From: JAWKRB01 sp041389885 | Lineage (GTDB): Bacteria; Myxococcota_A; Polyangia; Polyangiales; Ga0077539 | Assembly (NCBI GenBank): GCA_041389885.1 | Contig: JAWKRB010000009.1 | Coordinates: 124,001 to 188,000 of the forward strand | Reading direction: 5' to 3' | Length of the DNA: 64,000 bases | In this document: in pieces, positions 1-9,644 of the stretch | How the letters are laid out: each line of letters begins with the position of its first letter | How positions within the stretch are numbered: position 1 is the first letter of the stretch | The notes under the pieces: generated by a model | Database searches by the model: none | Told to the model about the DNA's origin: nothing | Seen by the model: the letters and a program-made list of their open reading frames with translations, nothing else | Program-made: the position numbers and the translations under genes

Positions 1-330
1 GCGCTCGCGGATCGTGTGGTTGTTCCAGTCGATGTAATACAGGCGCTGGCCGTCGGGGCCGATGAGCACCTCGACCGGGAGGTACGCCCGAGACAGCGTG
101 CCCTGCACGTTCTCGTCGCCGATGCCCGCCTCGCCGGTGCCGACGACGGTGCAGATGGTCCCCACCGCGGGCGTGCACGAGGCCGGCGCGGGGGGAGGGC
201 GATCTCCCTCCTCGCCGCAGCGGCTCACGAGGGCCTCGTCGATGGTGCGAACCGAGGCGCACGGGTCGGAGCTCCCGCACCCCAGCGACGCGGCGACGCC
301 CAGCAGCGCGAGGCGAGACCCGGGGCTCAC
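1..330 (-). CDS. NHL-repeat lipoprotein, N-terminal part only
   Basis: Reading leftwards from a GTG at 330-328, the frame stays open to the window edge (110 codons), so the C-terminal part lies outside. The start shares the four bases GTGA with the stop of the upstream propeller gene, so the two are probably translationally coupled. The N-terminus is short and hydrophobic and ends in AASLGC, an imperfect lipobox. It is followed by a Cys-containing linker and then the beginning of an NHL-type propeller: a TICTVVGTG strand, a GIGDENVQG loop and YYIDWNNHTIRER. Such proteins are usually exported and anchored to the outer membrane; the ligand is unknown. It looks like a tandem relative of the preceding gene, whose NHL part has the same alternation of GTG-loop and DxxNHRVR strands. 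Confidence 0.7.
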   Translation of the reverse strand, partial: MSPGSRLALLGVAASLGCGSSDPCASVRTIDEALVSRCGEEGDRPPPAPASCTPAVGTICTVVGTGEAGIGDENVQGTLSRAYLPVEVLIGPDGQRLYYIDWNNHTIRER

Positions 331-2523
331 ATCGCCCCCCGCGTCGACCAGCCCCGCCACACCCGGCGAACGCGGTGGTTGAACGAGTCGGAGATGTACA
401 TGTCGCCCTCTGGACTGAACGCCACCCCGTAGGGGCGATAGAGGCTGGCCTCGCTCGCGGGACCACGATCGCCCCCGAACTCACGCGCGCCCGTGCCGAC
501 GATCGTGCGCGACGTCGGTCACCGGATCCCAGGCGCGCACCCGATGGTTGTTGGTGTCGGCGATGTAGAGCCAGCCGTCAGGGCCGACCTCGATGTCCTG
601 CGGCGAGTGCAGCGTGGCGGAGGCGCCAGGGCCGCCGTCTCCGCCGAAGCCGAATTCTCCGCAGCGGCCGACCACCGCGCGAATGATCTGGGTGGTCGGG
701 TCGACGCGCCGGACGCAGTGGTTGCCCGTGTCGCTGATGTACATCGCGCCGTCTGACGAGAAGGCGAGGCCACCCTCGGGCTCGGGGTTCTCGCCGTCCT
801 GCCAGTTGAACCCGGCTCTTGCCGCGGGGCCGTTGTCCCCGATGTCACGGTCCATCTCAGACTGCTCCGAGGTGGGCGAGTGTCGTCCGCCGCGCCCCGC
901 GACCGTGTCGATGATCCCCTGCGGGTTGATGCGACGCACCCGTCCGTTGGCCTGATCGAGGATGTAGTAGTTGCCGGCGGGGTCCCACGCGCCGTGAGAG
1001 GGCTGCTTGAGCCGCGCGTCCGAGGCCGCCGCGCCGTCGCCCGCGAAACCGGCGCCGCGCCCCACGGTCACCAGCACGCGGCCGGTGCTGGGATCCCACC
1101 GACGAATCTTGTGGTTGTGCCAGGCGACCAGATACAACAGCCCGTCGCGGAACGTGATGTCGGTCGGGTGGTTCAACGCCACGGTGTCGCCCATCGCGCC
1201 CGGCGCCGAGAGGTCTGAGAGGTCGTCAGGGCCGTCGCCTGGGAGCGCGGTGCCGATGATCGTCTCGAAGGTGCCCGCCGCCGTCGCGCGGCGCACCCGG
1301 TGGTTGTTCCAGTCGAGCACCACCGCCGCGCCGTCGGGCGCGAACTCGACGTCGATGGGCCAGTACATCGAGCTCTCGCGCAGGGGCCTGCCGTCTCCGT
1401 TGAACCCGGCGACGCCGTTGCCGGCCCAGGTGCAGATCACCCCGGGCTCGCGGTCGCAGCGCGTGATCGACTCGGGCGTCGTGACCTCCGGCGAGATCGT
1501 CGCCGGGGCGCCGAAGCGAAAGATGGCGCCGTCGGTGAGGGGCTCCGCGGAGACCTGCCCCCCCACGGCCCACACGGTGCCCTCGGGGGAGCGCCAGACG
1601 CCGTGAAATTCCACGCTCGTCGTCGGGCGGCGCGCGGTCTCCTGCCACACGCCGCCGCTGCGGGTGAAGATCGCGCCCTGCGCGCCGACCGCGACGGGGT
1701 TCCCGCGCTCGGGGATCCACACCCCGTTGAGCTTGGGCGCGTCGGGGAGCGCCGCCTGACGCCATCCGCTGCCGTCGCCCTCCAGGATCGTGCCCGACAC
1801 CGTACCCCCGACCGCCACGCGCTCGCTGCCGCGGCTGTGCACGGTGAACAGCGCGCCGCGCGCGGAGCTCGGAACGCTCACCGAGGACCACCGCGCGCCG
1901 TCCCAGTGCAGCGTCACCGAGTTGGTGCCGACGATCCAGACATCGTTCGACGCGTTGCCCCAGACCTTGAAGAAGGTCTCGCGCGCGCCGAGCCCGTCGG
2001 GCGCCTCGACGGCGCTCCAGGCCCGCCCGTCGTAGTGCCAGATCACCCCGGTGTTGCTCGCGGCCACGCCGCCCACGGCCCAGACATCGTCGGCCCGCGC
2101 GCCCCACACGCCGAAGAGCGTCGTCGCCGAGTCGGGGGTCGCCATCGCCTCGCTGCGACCCGTGCTCGGGTCGTGGCGCAGCACGGTGCCGCCGCTGCCC
2201 ACCATGAACACGCTGCTCGGAGTCGGGCCGTAGACCCACCAGAGCGTGCCCCGGCGAAGGCCCGTGTCGAGGCGCGTCCAGCGGGCGCCGTCGAAGCGCA
2301 GGGCGAGGGGACCCGTGCCGTCGCGCGCGTCGGAACCCACCGTGTACACGTTCGAATCGGCGGTGCCCCACACCGAGAGCAGGGCGCCGGGGAGGTGCTC
2401 GAGCACCCCCCGCCACTGGTAGCTGGGAGGCGCCTCGTCGACACAACCTGGCGCACCGACGCTCGCGCCGATCACCCCGAGGGTGCCTGCTCCACGCAGA
2501 AGTCTCTTGAATCCTCGTCGCAT
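327..2523 (-). CDS. Secreted beta-propeller protein with NHL repeats (frame broken near 510)
   Basis: Begins at ATG 2523 with a basic, hydrophobic leader ending in VGAPGC, a weak lipobox. The first ~330 residues hold repeated VWG...DVWAVG strands as in Kelch/BNR-like propellers. From residue ~350 NHL repeats follow, each with a GFNGDG, GFAGDG or GFGGDG loop and a strand such as NHRVRR. The frame ends prematurely at 481, but skipping one base at about 510 (in GCGCGAC) restores another full NHL repeat (RTIVGTGAREFGGD, DMYISDSFNHRVRRV) up to a stop at 327-329, giving about 731 residues. The break is therefore a one-base insertion, more likely a sequence error than decay. Binding partner and role cannot be told; NHL propellers generally bind proteins, RNA or sugars. 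It is divergent from the BNR gene at 2588. Confidence 0.75.
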
Positions 2524-2587
2524 CTCAGAGCCCCGTAGCTACGCTCGTGCCAGCGGACCGTACCTCGAACATGCTAGGGCAACGCGT

Positions 2588-3865
2588 ATGGAACGAGAAG
2601 CCCGCGCCGCGCTCCTTCTGGCGGCGCTGCTCGGCGCGACGACGGCCCTGGCGAACGGGAGGTTTCCGCAGGCGCAGCACCTCGTCGCGGGGCCCGGCGC
2701 GCGCGACGACCTGGTGCTCGTGCGCGCGACCTTCGGCCTGATGCTCAGCGACGACGGCGGGCAGCGCTTCAGGTTCCTCTGCGAGGACCCCTGGGAATTT
2801 CTCGATGGGTTCGACCCCGCCGTGATCGTGGGCTCCCGCGCGACGATGCTCGTGGGCCTCCACAACGGGCTCACCCGCTCGCGCGACGGCTGCGCGCCCG
2901 TTCGCGACCCCGACCTCGACGGACTCCGCGTCGCGGACCTCGCCGCCGACCCCACCGGCCGCGTCGTCGTCGCCGCCGCGGTCGCCCCCGGCCCGCCGAG
3001 CTCGCGCGTGGCGCGCTCCGACGACGGCGGCGATCGCTTCGAGGTGCTCCCCGCGCGCTTCGACGGCGTGACGCTCGCGACCGTGGAGGTGGGCTCGAGC
3101 GACGGGATGACCCTCTACGCCAGCGGCGTCGAGGGCGAGTCGCGCGCGCCGGGCGTATGGCGCAGCGACGACGGCGGCGCCCGCTGGAGCCGCACCCTCG
3201 CCACGTTTGACGCCGGCAGCGAGGTGTTCATCTCCGCGGTGCACCCGACGCGCCCTCGCGTGCTCTACGCCCGGGTCAACCGCGGCGGCGACGGGGGGAT
3301 CGGCGGCACCTCGCTGCTGCGCAGCGACGACGGCGGAGACCGCTTCGTGACGGTGGGAGAGACCCGCGGTCCGATGCAGGGCTTCGCGATGCGCGGCGAC
3401 GGGCGCGCGCTGTGGATCGGCGGCCCCGTCGACGGGCTCCTCCGCAGCGACGACGGCGGACCCTTTCGGTCGATCTCCGCCGAGCGCGTCGAGTGCCTCC
3501 GGTGGCACGCGGGCACGCTCTGGGCGTGCGGCAGCTTCGCGCCGGGCGCGGTGATGCTCTGGCGCGCCCGCGGAGACGAGCCGCTCGCCCCCGCGCTCCG
3601 ATGGAACGAGCTCGAGGCGCCGCCCACGCGCTGCGCGCCAGGCACCCCGCTGCGCGAGCTATGCCCCGCGCGTTGGCAGGCGCTCCGCGCCGTGATCGCG
3701 CCCGAGCGCCGCGACGCGGGGATGGACGGGGGCGCAGAGCCGCCGATGGCTCCGCCGCCTGGGGGCTGCGGGTGCCGCGCGCGCCGGGGGGAGGGGGGCG
3801 CGGCGTGGTGGCTGCTGATGGCGCTGTGGCGCCGCCGTCAGACGGGCAGGCCCGGCGCCGGGTAG
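2588..3865 (+). CDS. Secreted BNR/Asp-box propeller with MYXO-CTERM-like tail
   Basis: A 425-residue protein starting at ATG 2588 with a signal peptide (AALLLAALLGATTALA). Five Asp-box motifs of the form SDDGGxRF/W recur at roughly even spacing (LMLSDDGGQRF, ARSDDGGDRF, WRSDDGGARW, LLRSDDGGDRF, LLRSDDGGPF), typical of a sialidase-like or photosynthesis-assembly-like propeller. No sialidase catalytic set is evident, so a binding or scaffold role is as likely as hydrolysis. The C-terminus reads GGCGCRARRG, a short hydrophobic run with two Trp, then WRRR: this resembles the MYXO-CTERM surface-sorting signal of myxobacteria, though its hydrophobic stretch is unusually short. The 3' end overlaps the convergent glyA by 28 bases. 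An earlier in-frame start at 2483 would lie inside the divergent gene and lacks a leader. Confidence 0.75.
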   Translation: MEREARAALLLAALLGATTALANGRFPQAQHLVAGPGARDDLVLVRATFGLMLSDDGGQRFRFLCEDPWEFLDGFDPAVIVGSRATMLVGLHNGLTRSRDGCAPVRDPDLDGLRVADLAADPTGRVVVAAAVAPGPPSSRVARSDDGGDRFEVLPARFDGVTLATVEVGSSDGMTLYASGVEGESRAPGVWRSDDGGARWSRTLATFDAGSEVFISAVHPTRPRVLYARVNRGGDGGIGGTSLLRSDDGGDRFVTVGETRGPMQGFAMRGDGRALWIGGPVDGLLRSDDGGPFRSISAERVECLRWHAGTLWACGSFAPGAVMLWRARGDEPLAPALRWNELEAPPTRCAPGTPLRELCPARWQALRAVIAPERRDAGMDGGAEPPMAPPPGGCGCRARRGEGGAAWWLLMALWRRRQTGRPGAG

Positions 3866-5109
3866 TCGCGAAGAAACGCGCGGACCTCGGAGGCGATCGC
3901 GTCGAGGCGGTCGTCACCGCCCTGGGTCTCGGCCGCGTTGCGCACCGCGCGATGGAACCACTGCGCGACCGTCGGCATGTGCGACGCGTCGAGGCCGCGG
4001 CTGGTGATCGCCGGGGTGCCCAGGCGAACGCCGCTCGGGTCGAAGGGCTTGCGGGGGTCGTAGGGGACGGTGTTGTAGTTCAGCTCGATGCCCGCGCGGT
4101 CGAGCGCCCTGGCCGCGACCTTGCCGGGGAGGCCCTGGTTCGTGAGGTCGACGAGCAGCAGGTGGTTGTCGGTGCCGCCGCTCACGAGGGTGTACCCGAG
4201 CTCCGCGAGGCTCTTCGCGAGGGCCTGCGCGTTGGTCACGACCTGCGCGGCGTAGGCGCGAAAGCCGTCGGTCGCGGCCTCTCGCGCGGCGACGGCGAGG
4301 CCGGCGATGCTGGCCACGTGGGGGCCGCCCTGGAGCCCCGGGAACACCGCCTTGTCGATGGCGGTCGCGCGCGTCGCGTCGGTGAGGATCATGCCGCCCC
4401 GCGGGCCGCGGAGGGTCTTGTGGGTGGTCGACGTGATCACGTGCGCGTGGCCCACGGGGGAGGCGTGCGCGCCGCCCGCGACGAGGCCCGCGATGTGCGC
4501 GATGTCGGCCACGAGGGTGGCGCCCACCTCGTCGGCGATCGCTCGGAACGCCGCGAAATCCCAGCTCCGAGGGTACGCGGTGCCGCCGCAGAAGAGCAGG
4601 CGCGGGCGGTGCTCGTGGGCCAGGCGCCGCACCTCGTCGAGGTCGACGCGGTGGTCGTCGCGCCGCACGGAGTACGGCACCGAGCGGAACCACGCGCCGG
4701 TGACCGACACGGGCCAACCGTGGGTGAGGTGACCCCCGTGCGGGAGCCCGAGGCCCATGACGGTGTCGCCGGGCTTCGCGAAGGCCATGAAGACCGCGAG
4801 GTTCGCGGGAGAGCCCGAGTACGGCTGCACGTTCGCGTGCTCGACGCCGAAGAGCGCCTTGATGCGGTCGCGGGCGAGCTCCTCGATGGGGTCGATGTTC
4901 TGCTGACCTTCGTAGTAACGCTTGCGGGGATAGCCCTCGGCGTACTTGTTCGACAGCGTGCTGCCGCAGGCCTCGAGCACCGCGCGGGAGGCGTAGTTCT
5001 CGCTGGGGATCATCCTCAGGCTGTCGCGCTGCCGCAGGTCTTCTGCGCGCACGAGGGCGGCGAGGTCGGGGTCGCTGGCGGCGAGGTCGGGGTCGTTCAG
5101 TGGGGGCAT
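3838..5109 (-). CDS. glyA: Serine hydroxymethyltransferase
   Basis: Converts serine and tetrahydrofolate to glycine and 5,10-methylene-THF in the cytoplasm with pyridoxal phosphate. The 423 residues match the family length (E. coli about 417). Visible hallmarks are MIPSENYAS, NKYAEGYPRKRYY, HGGHLTHG and the PLP-lysine motif TTHKTLRGPRGG. The middle segment (GLPHGGHLTHGWPVSVTG, LLFCGGTAYPR, ADIAHIAGLVAGG) departs from the enterobacterial form but keeps the active-site positions. I chose ATG 5109, with AGGA about 11 bases upstream; longer starts (5196, 5307) would run into the divergent prfB and add residues unlike the family. It is divergent from prfB across about 85 bases. Confidence 0.95.
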   Translation of the reverse strand: MPPLNDPDLAASDPDLAALVRAEDLRQRDSLRMIPSENYASRAVLEACGSTLSNKYAEGYPRKRYYEGQQNIDPIEELARDRIKALFGVEHANVQPYSGSPANLAVFMAFAKPGDTVMGLGLPHGGHLTHGWPVSVTGAWFRSVPYSVRRDDHRVDLDEVRRLAHEHRPRLLFCGGTAYPRSWDFAAFRAIADEVGATLVADIAHIAGLVAGGAHASPVGHAHVITSTTHKTLRGPRGGMILTDATRATAIDKAVFPGLQGGPHVASIAGLAVAAREAATDGFRAYAAQVVTNAQALAKSLAELGYTLVSGGTDNHLLLVDLTNQGLPGKVAARALDRAGIELNYNTVPYDPRKPFDPSGVRLGTPAITSRGLDASHMPTVAQWFHRAVRNAAETQGGDDRLDAIASEVRAFLRDYPAPGLPV

Positions 5110-5155
5110 CGACGCGGAATCCTGAGGCGACGCGCGGGGGAGATCAAGCGCGGCG

Positions 5156-5184
5156 TTGACCCTCGGGCAGACGGGGTGTAGGTG
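5156..5184 (+). promoter_or_regulatory. Likely prfB-lysS promoter
   Basis: TTGACC at 5156-5161, a 17-base spacer, then TAGGTG at 5179-5184. The prfB ATG begins only 10 bases after the -10 element and no Shine-Dalgarno sequence is visible, so the transcript may be leaderless or nearly so. Confidence 0.5.
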
Positions 5185-5194
5185 TTCGCGCGCC

Positions 5195-6320
5195 ATGATT
5201 TCAGACTCTCGCAACGTGTTAGAGGAACTCGGTCGCCGGGCCGAGAACCTCGGGAGGCATCTTTGACCTCCCGAGGTTGAAGAAGCGCATCGAAGAGCTC
5301 GATGCACAGAGCACGCAGCCTGGATTCTGGGACAACCAGATCTCCTCGCAGAAGCTCCTCAAGGAGCGGGCCGACAAAGAGGCGATGGTCAAGGCGGTCG
5401 AGCAGCTCGCCGCCGACGTGAACGACGCCAAGGAGCTCCTGGAGCTCGCGGCGCTGGAGAGCGACGACTCCGTCGCGCAGGAGGTCGAGAACTCCCTCGC
5501 GGCGATCGAGGTCCGCTGCCGCAAGCTGGAGCTCGATCAGATGCTGTCGGAGCCCGAAGACCGGGGCGACGCGATCATCGAGATCAACGCCGGGGCCGGC
5601 GGGGTCGACGCGATGGACTGGTGCAACATGCTGCTGCGCATGTACACCCGCTGGTGCGAGGCCCGCGGCTTCACGGTCAAGCTGCAAGACGCGACCGAGG
5701 GCGAAGAGGCCGGGCTCAAGAGCGTCGCGGTGCACGTCTCGGGCACCAACGCCTTCGGGTACCTCAAGGCCGAGAACGGGGTGCACCGCCTGGTGCGCAT
5801 CTCGCCCTTCGACGCCAACGCGCGGCGGCAGACGGCCTTCGCCGCGGTCTGGGTCACCCCCGACCTCGACGAGGACTTCGACATCGAGGTCAAGGACGGC
5901 GACTGCGAGTGGGACACCTTCCGCTCCGGCGGCAAGGGCGGCCAGAACGTCAACAAGGTCGAGAGCGCGGTGCGCGTGGTGCACAAGCCCTCGGGCTTCG
6001 TGGTGAAGTGCCAGAGCGAGCGGTCGCAGCTCGAGAACCGCCGCATCGCCCTCAAGACCCTGAAGAGCAAGCTCTACGCGCTCGAGAAGCAGCGGCGCGA
6101 AGACGCGTTCAAGGGCAAGTACGAGGCGAACAAGACCGAGATCGCGTTCGGGCACCAGATCCGCTCGTACGTGCTCGCGCCGTACCAGCTCGTGAAGGAC
6201 CTGCGCACCGAGCACGAGTCGGGCAACGTCCAGGGCGTGCTCGACGGCGACCTCGACCCGTTCATCGAGGCCTACCTCCTTGAGTCCATGAAGAAGCGCG
6301 TCGCCACCACCGAGGCGTGA
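5195..6320 (+). CDS. prfB: Peptide chain release factor 2, made by programmed +1 frameshift
   Basis: RF2 reads UGA and UAA stop codons and releases the peptide at the ribosome. Translation from ATG 5195 gives 23 codons ending in the Leu codon CTT at 5261, directly followed by an in-frame TGA (5264-5266). A +1 shift continues as DLPRLKKRIEELDAQ, the normal RF2 N-terminal helix region, to a stop at 6320; total about 374 residues, close to E. coli RF2 (365). The stop-codon recognition tripeptide SPF is present (VRISPFDANARR) and the catalytic GGQ lies in SGGKGGQNVNKVESA. An alternative start at TTG 5277 would delete the N-terminus and make no use of the preserved shift site. It overlaps lysS by four bases, the same prfB-lysS order as in E. 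coli. Confidence 0.95.
5252..5267 (+). promoter_or_regulatory. prfB programmed +1 frameshift site
   Basis: GGG AGG CAT CTT TGA C: an internal Shine-Dalgarno-like GGGAGG (5252-5257), one codon, then CTT (5261-5263) and an in-frame TGA followed by C. E. coli prfB uses AGG GGG TAT CTT TGA C with the same spacing. When RF2 is scarce, slow UGA reading lets peptidyl-tRNA-Leu slip from CUU to UUU, so the site autoregulates RF2. Confidence 0.93.
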
Positions 6321-7960
6321 GCGGCGCGCCTGACGCCGAGAAGACCACCATGACGGATGCACATCGGACCATCGAGGAGGTTCGCCGCGCGAAGGGCGAG
6401 GCCTGGCGCGCCCGAGGCTTTCAGCCCTTCGGCAACGACCCCGGCGCCCTCGACGGCATCGCCTCGATCCACGCCGCGCACGCGGGCCACGACAGCGCGG
6501 CGCTCGACGCCGACCACGCGGGCCTCTCGTACCGGGTCGCGGGCCGCGTCATCGCGCAGCGCGACACGGGCAAGCTGTCGTTCCTGAAGCTCAGGGACGG
6601 CACGGGGGAGATCCAGCTCTTCTGCTCGGCGCGGGAGATGGGGGAGCCGTTCTCGGTGCTCAAGGAGATCGACCTCGGCGACGTCGTGCTCGCCGAGGGG
6701 CGCCCGATGCGCACCCGCACGGGCGAGCTCTCGGTGATGGTGCGCACGTTTCGCCCGCTCACGAAGGCGTACCTCCCGCTGCCCAGCGAGTGGTTCGGCC
6801 TCGGCGAGGTCGAGACGCGGTACCGCCAGCGCTACGTCGACCTCATCGCGAACTACCCCGACGTGCGCGATGTCTTCATGACCCGCGCGCTGATCACCCG
6901 GCAGCTGCGCGCGTGGTTCGACGCGCGGGGCTTCACCGAGGTCGAGACCCCTACGCTCAACAGCGTGCGCGGCGGCGCGACGGCCCGGCCCTTCACCACG
7001 CACCACAACGCCCTCGACCTCGACCTCTACCTCCGGGTGGCGCCCGAGCTCTACCTCAAGCGCCTCATCGTCGGCGGACTCGACCGGGTGTACGAGATCG
7101 GCCGCGTCTGGCGCAACGAGGGTGTGTCGACCCGGCACAACCCCGAGTTCACGATCCTCGAGTTCTATCAGGCCTACGCCACCTACGAGGTGCTGATGGA
7201 CGAGACCGAAGACCTCCTGCACGACGTCGACGCGGCGGTGCTGGAGCGCTTCCCGCAGTTCGCGGAGCACCGGTCCTTTAGCCTGGGGCGGCCGTGGCGC
7301 CGGGTGCGCATGATCGACGCGATCACGTCGTCGGTCTCGAAGCGTCACCCGAAGCTCGCCGAGGTGTGGGACGCCGGCGCGGGCCTGCTGCGCTGGGAGC
7401 ACCTGCGCGGCGAGTGCGCGGCGACCGAGGGGGTGACCCGCGAGGAGCAGGCCTACCTCTACAAGTGCCAGACGGCGGGCGAGGTGATGTTCGGGCTCTA
7501 CGAGATCTTCGCCGAGCCGTACCTCACCGAGGACTACCGCACGGAAGACGGCGCCCGCTCGGTGCCGGTGTTCATCCTCGATCACCCCCTCGACACCTCC
7601 CCCCTCGCGCGGCGCAAGGACAGCGACCGGCAGGCGAAGGGCTACGGCGAGTCGTTCCCCGTGGCGCTCACCGACCGCTTCGAGCTCTTCGTCGAGGGGC
7701 GTGAGCTGGCCAACGCGTTCTCGGAGCTCAACGACCCCGACGACCAGGCCGCGCGCTTTCGGGGGCAGCTCCAGAACCGCGAGCGGGGCGACGACGAGGC
7801 GATGGACTACGACGCCGACTACATCCGCGCGCTCTCCTATGGCATGCCGCCGACCGCGGGCTTCGGCCTCGGGGTCGACCGCCTGGTCATGCTGCTCACG
7901 GGGCAGAAGAGCATCCGTGACGTGGTCCTCTTTCCTCAGCTACGGCCGGAGGCGACCTGA
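6317..7960 (+). CDS. lysS: Lysyl-tRNA synthetase, class II
   Basis: Charges tRNA-Lys with lysine. From GTG 6317 the protein has 547 residues; an alternative ATG at 6350 gives 536. An N-terminal OB-fold anticodon-binding domain (SYRVAGRVIAQRDTGKLSF...LRDGTGEIQLF) precedes the class II core with motif 2 (YEIGRVWRNEGVSTRHNPEF) and motif 3 (GFGLGVDRLVMLL). The GTG start overlaps the prfB stop in the sequence GTGA, so the two genes are cotranscribed and probably coupled. A region of about 40 residues (ARRKDSDRQAKGYGESF) precedes the conserved FELFVEGRELANAFSELNDP block, which is intact. No editing or truncation is evident. Confidence 0.95.
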   Translation: MSGAPDAEKTTMTDAHRTIEEVRRAKGEAWRARGFQPFGNDPGALDGIASIHAAHAGHDSAALDADHAGLSYRVAGRVIAQRDTGKLSFLKLRDGTGEIQLFCSAREMGEPFSVLKEIDLGDVVLAEGRPMRTRTGELSVMVRTFRPLTKAYLPLPSEWFGLGEVETRYRQRYVDLIANYPDVRDVFMTRALITRQLRAWFDARGFTEVETPTLNSVRGGATARPFTTHHNALDLDLYLRVAPELYLKRLIVGGLDRVYEIGRVWRNEGVSTRHNPEFTILEFYQAYATYEVLMDETEDLLHDVDAAVLERFPQFAEHRSFSLGRPWRRVRMIDAITSSVSKRHPKLAEVWDAGAGLLRWEHLRGECAATEGVTREEQAYLYKCQTAGEVMFGLYEIFAEPYLTEDYRTEDGARSVPVFILDHPLDTSPLARRKDSDRQAKGYGESFPVALTDRFELFVEGRELANAFSELNDPDDQAARFRGQLQNRERGDDEAMDYDADYIRALSYGMPPTAGFGLGVDRLVMLLTGQKSIRDVVLFPQLRPEAT

Positions 7961-8012
7961 CGGTCCCCACCGGGGACCGCGCGGGACGTGAGCCTCCCAA
8001 GGCGGCGACGCG

Positions 8013-9634
8013 GTGGGCATCGACCTTCTGATCACCTGGCTCGTTTCACGCCGACTCAACAGCCGACCGCGCGTCGCCCTGTTCGTCCTGCACATCGCTC
8101 TGCTGCTCGTCCTCGCCGTCGTCGAGGTGCGCTACTCGTTCAAGCTCGTGCGGCCGGGCCTCGACCCGACGCCCCCGGCGGCGGTGATCCTGCTCCGCCT
8201 CGGCGCCATCGTCGCGGTGCTCCAGGCGTACTTCCTCTCGACGCAGATCTGGCTCCCCTGGCTCTTCGACCGCCTCGAGTCGCTGCCCGCCGAGGTGCTC
8301 ATCGCCGTGCGGCAGCTCCGCTCGCGCAAGAGCGGCTTCCTCACCGCGATCTCGTTCCTCGCGTTCCTGGGCGTCGGCCTCGGCTCCTTCGCGCTCTGCA
8401 TGACCATCGCGATCATGGGCGGCTTCGGCAACGACCTGAAGACCAAGATCCTGGGCAACAACGCCCACGTCGTGCTCGACCGCGAGCGGGGCGGCTTCGT
8501 GGGCTGGCGCCCGCTCATCGAGCAGATCCGTCGCGTGCCCGACGTGGCGACGGTGACCCCGCTGGTGCAGGGCGAGGTCATGGTCACGTCGCAGACGAAC
8601 CTCAGCGGGGTGATCCTCCGCGGCGTCGACCCGAGCGCGCGAGAGAGCCTCGTGAACCTCCGCCGCGACCTCATTCGAGGTCGGCTCGAGTACCTCTCGA
8701 GCCCAGGCACCTCGATCGCCTCTCGCCCATCGAGCGTCGTCCGGTGTCGGCCCGCGGCGAGGTCGATCTGGCCGTCGGCGCCCCCGCCCGGCGCGACCCG
8801 CTCCCCATCGCCCCCGCGCCGGGCGCGCCGACCGACGTGCTCCCCGGCATCATCGTGGGCCGCGAGCTCGCGTCGAACCTCCACCTCGCCGTGGGCGACG
8901 AGGTGCGCGTGGTGTCTCCCTTCGGCTCCCTCGGCCCCCTCGGCCCGATCCCCAAGACGAAGCTCTTTCGGGTCGCGGGGATCTTCTACTCGGGGATGTA
9001 CGAGTACGACACCAAGTACGCGTACGTGACGATCCCCGTGGCGCAGCGCTTCTTCAACCACCGCGACGACGCGATCACGGCGATCGAGGTGCGGCTCCAC
9101 GAGGTCGACCGCTCCGACGCGGTGCTCGCCGCGGTGCGCCCCCTCGCGCGGGGGATGAACCTCCGCGTGCGCGACTGGAAGGAGCTCAACCAGAACCTCT
9201 TTCGCGCGCTCAAGCTCGAGAAGCTGATGATCTTTCTCCTGCTGACCGTCGCGATCATCGTGGCGAGCTTCTCGATCGTCGCGACGCTGCTGCTGCTGGT
9301 CACCGAGAAGGGGCGCGAGATCGCCGTGCTCAAGGCCATGGGGGCGAGCGACGGGTTCATCACCCGGGTCTTCGTCGCCGTCGGGGGGCTGATCGGCGTG
9401 GTGGGCTCGTCGCTGGGCACCTCGTCGGCGCTGATCGTCGCCGTGGTCGCGCGGCGCGTGGGCATCCCCCTCGACCCCGAGGTGTATTACATCGAGCGCC
9501 TGCCGGTGATCATCGCGCCCTGGGACTTCTCCCTGATCTTCGTGACGGCGGTGATGATCTGCCTGGGCGCGGCGGCGTTTCCCGCCTGGCTCGCGGGGCG
9601 CCTGCGCCCCGTCGAGGGGCTGCGGCTGGACTGA
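8013..9634 (+). CDS. LolC/LolE-type lipoprotein-releasing permease (frame broken near 8702)
   Basis: Inner-membrane permease that, with the ATPase encoded next, extracts outer-membrane lipoproteins for transfer to LolA. From GTG 8013 the frame gives an extra N-terminal segment (residues 1-90) with about three hydrophobic helices, then the usual start of the family (EVLIAVRQLRSRKSGFLTA, MTIAIMGGFGNDLKTKILG). The reading frame is lost after GRLEYLSS; one missing base at about 8702 (in AGCCCAGG) would join it to the other frame, which carries the periplasmic MacB-like core (PGIIVGRELASNLHLAVGDE) and the FtsX-like helices (LEKLMIFLLLTVAIIVASFS, GREIAVLKAMGAS) to the stop at 9634. Repaired length is about 540 residues, longer than the usual ~410 because of the N-terminal extension. 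LolC and LolE cannot be distinguished. Confidence 0.85.
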
Positions 9635-9644
9635 GGAGCATCCC

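Noticed and set aside
5264..5266. In-frame TGA in prfB read as selenocysteine or as a true stop
   Set aside because: The CTT TGA C context with an upstream SD-like sequence and the RF2 sequence in the +1 frame fit programmed frameshifting; no SECIS-like structure is needed.
5110..5307. Longer glyA starts at 5196 and 5307
   Set aside because: They add non-family residues and collide with the divergent prfB start and promoter.
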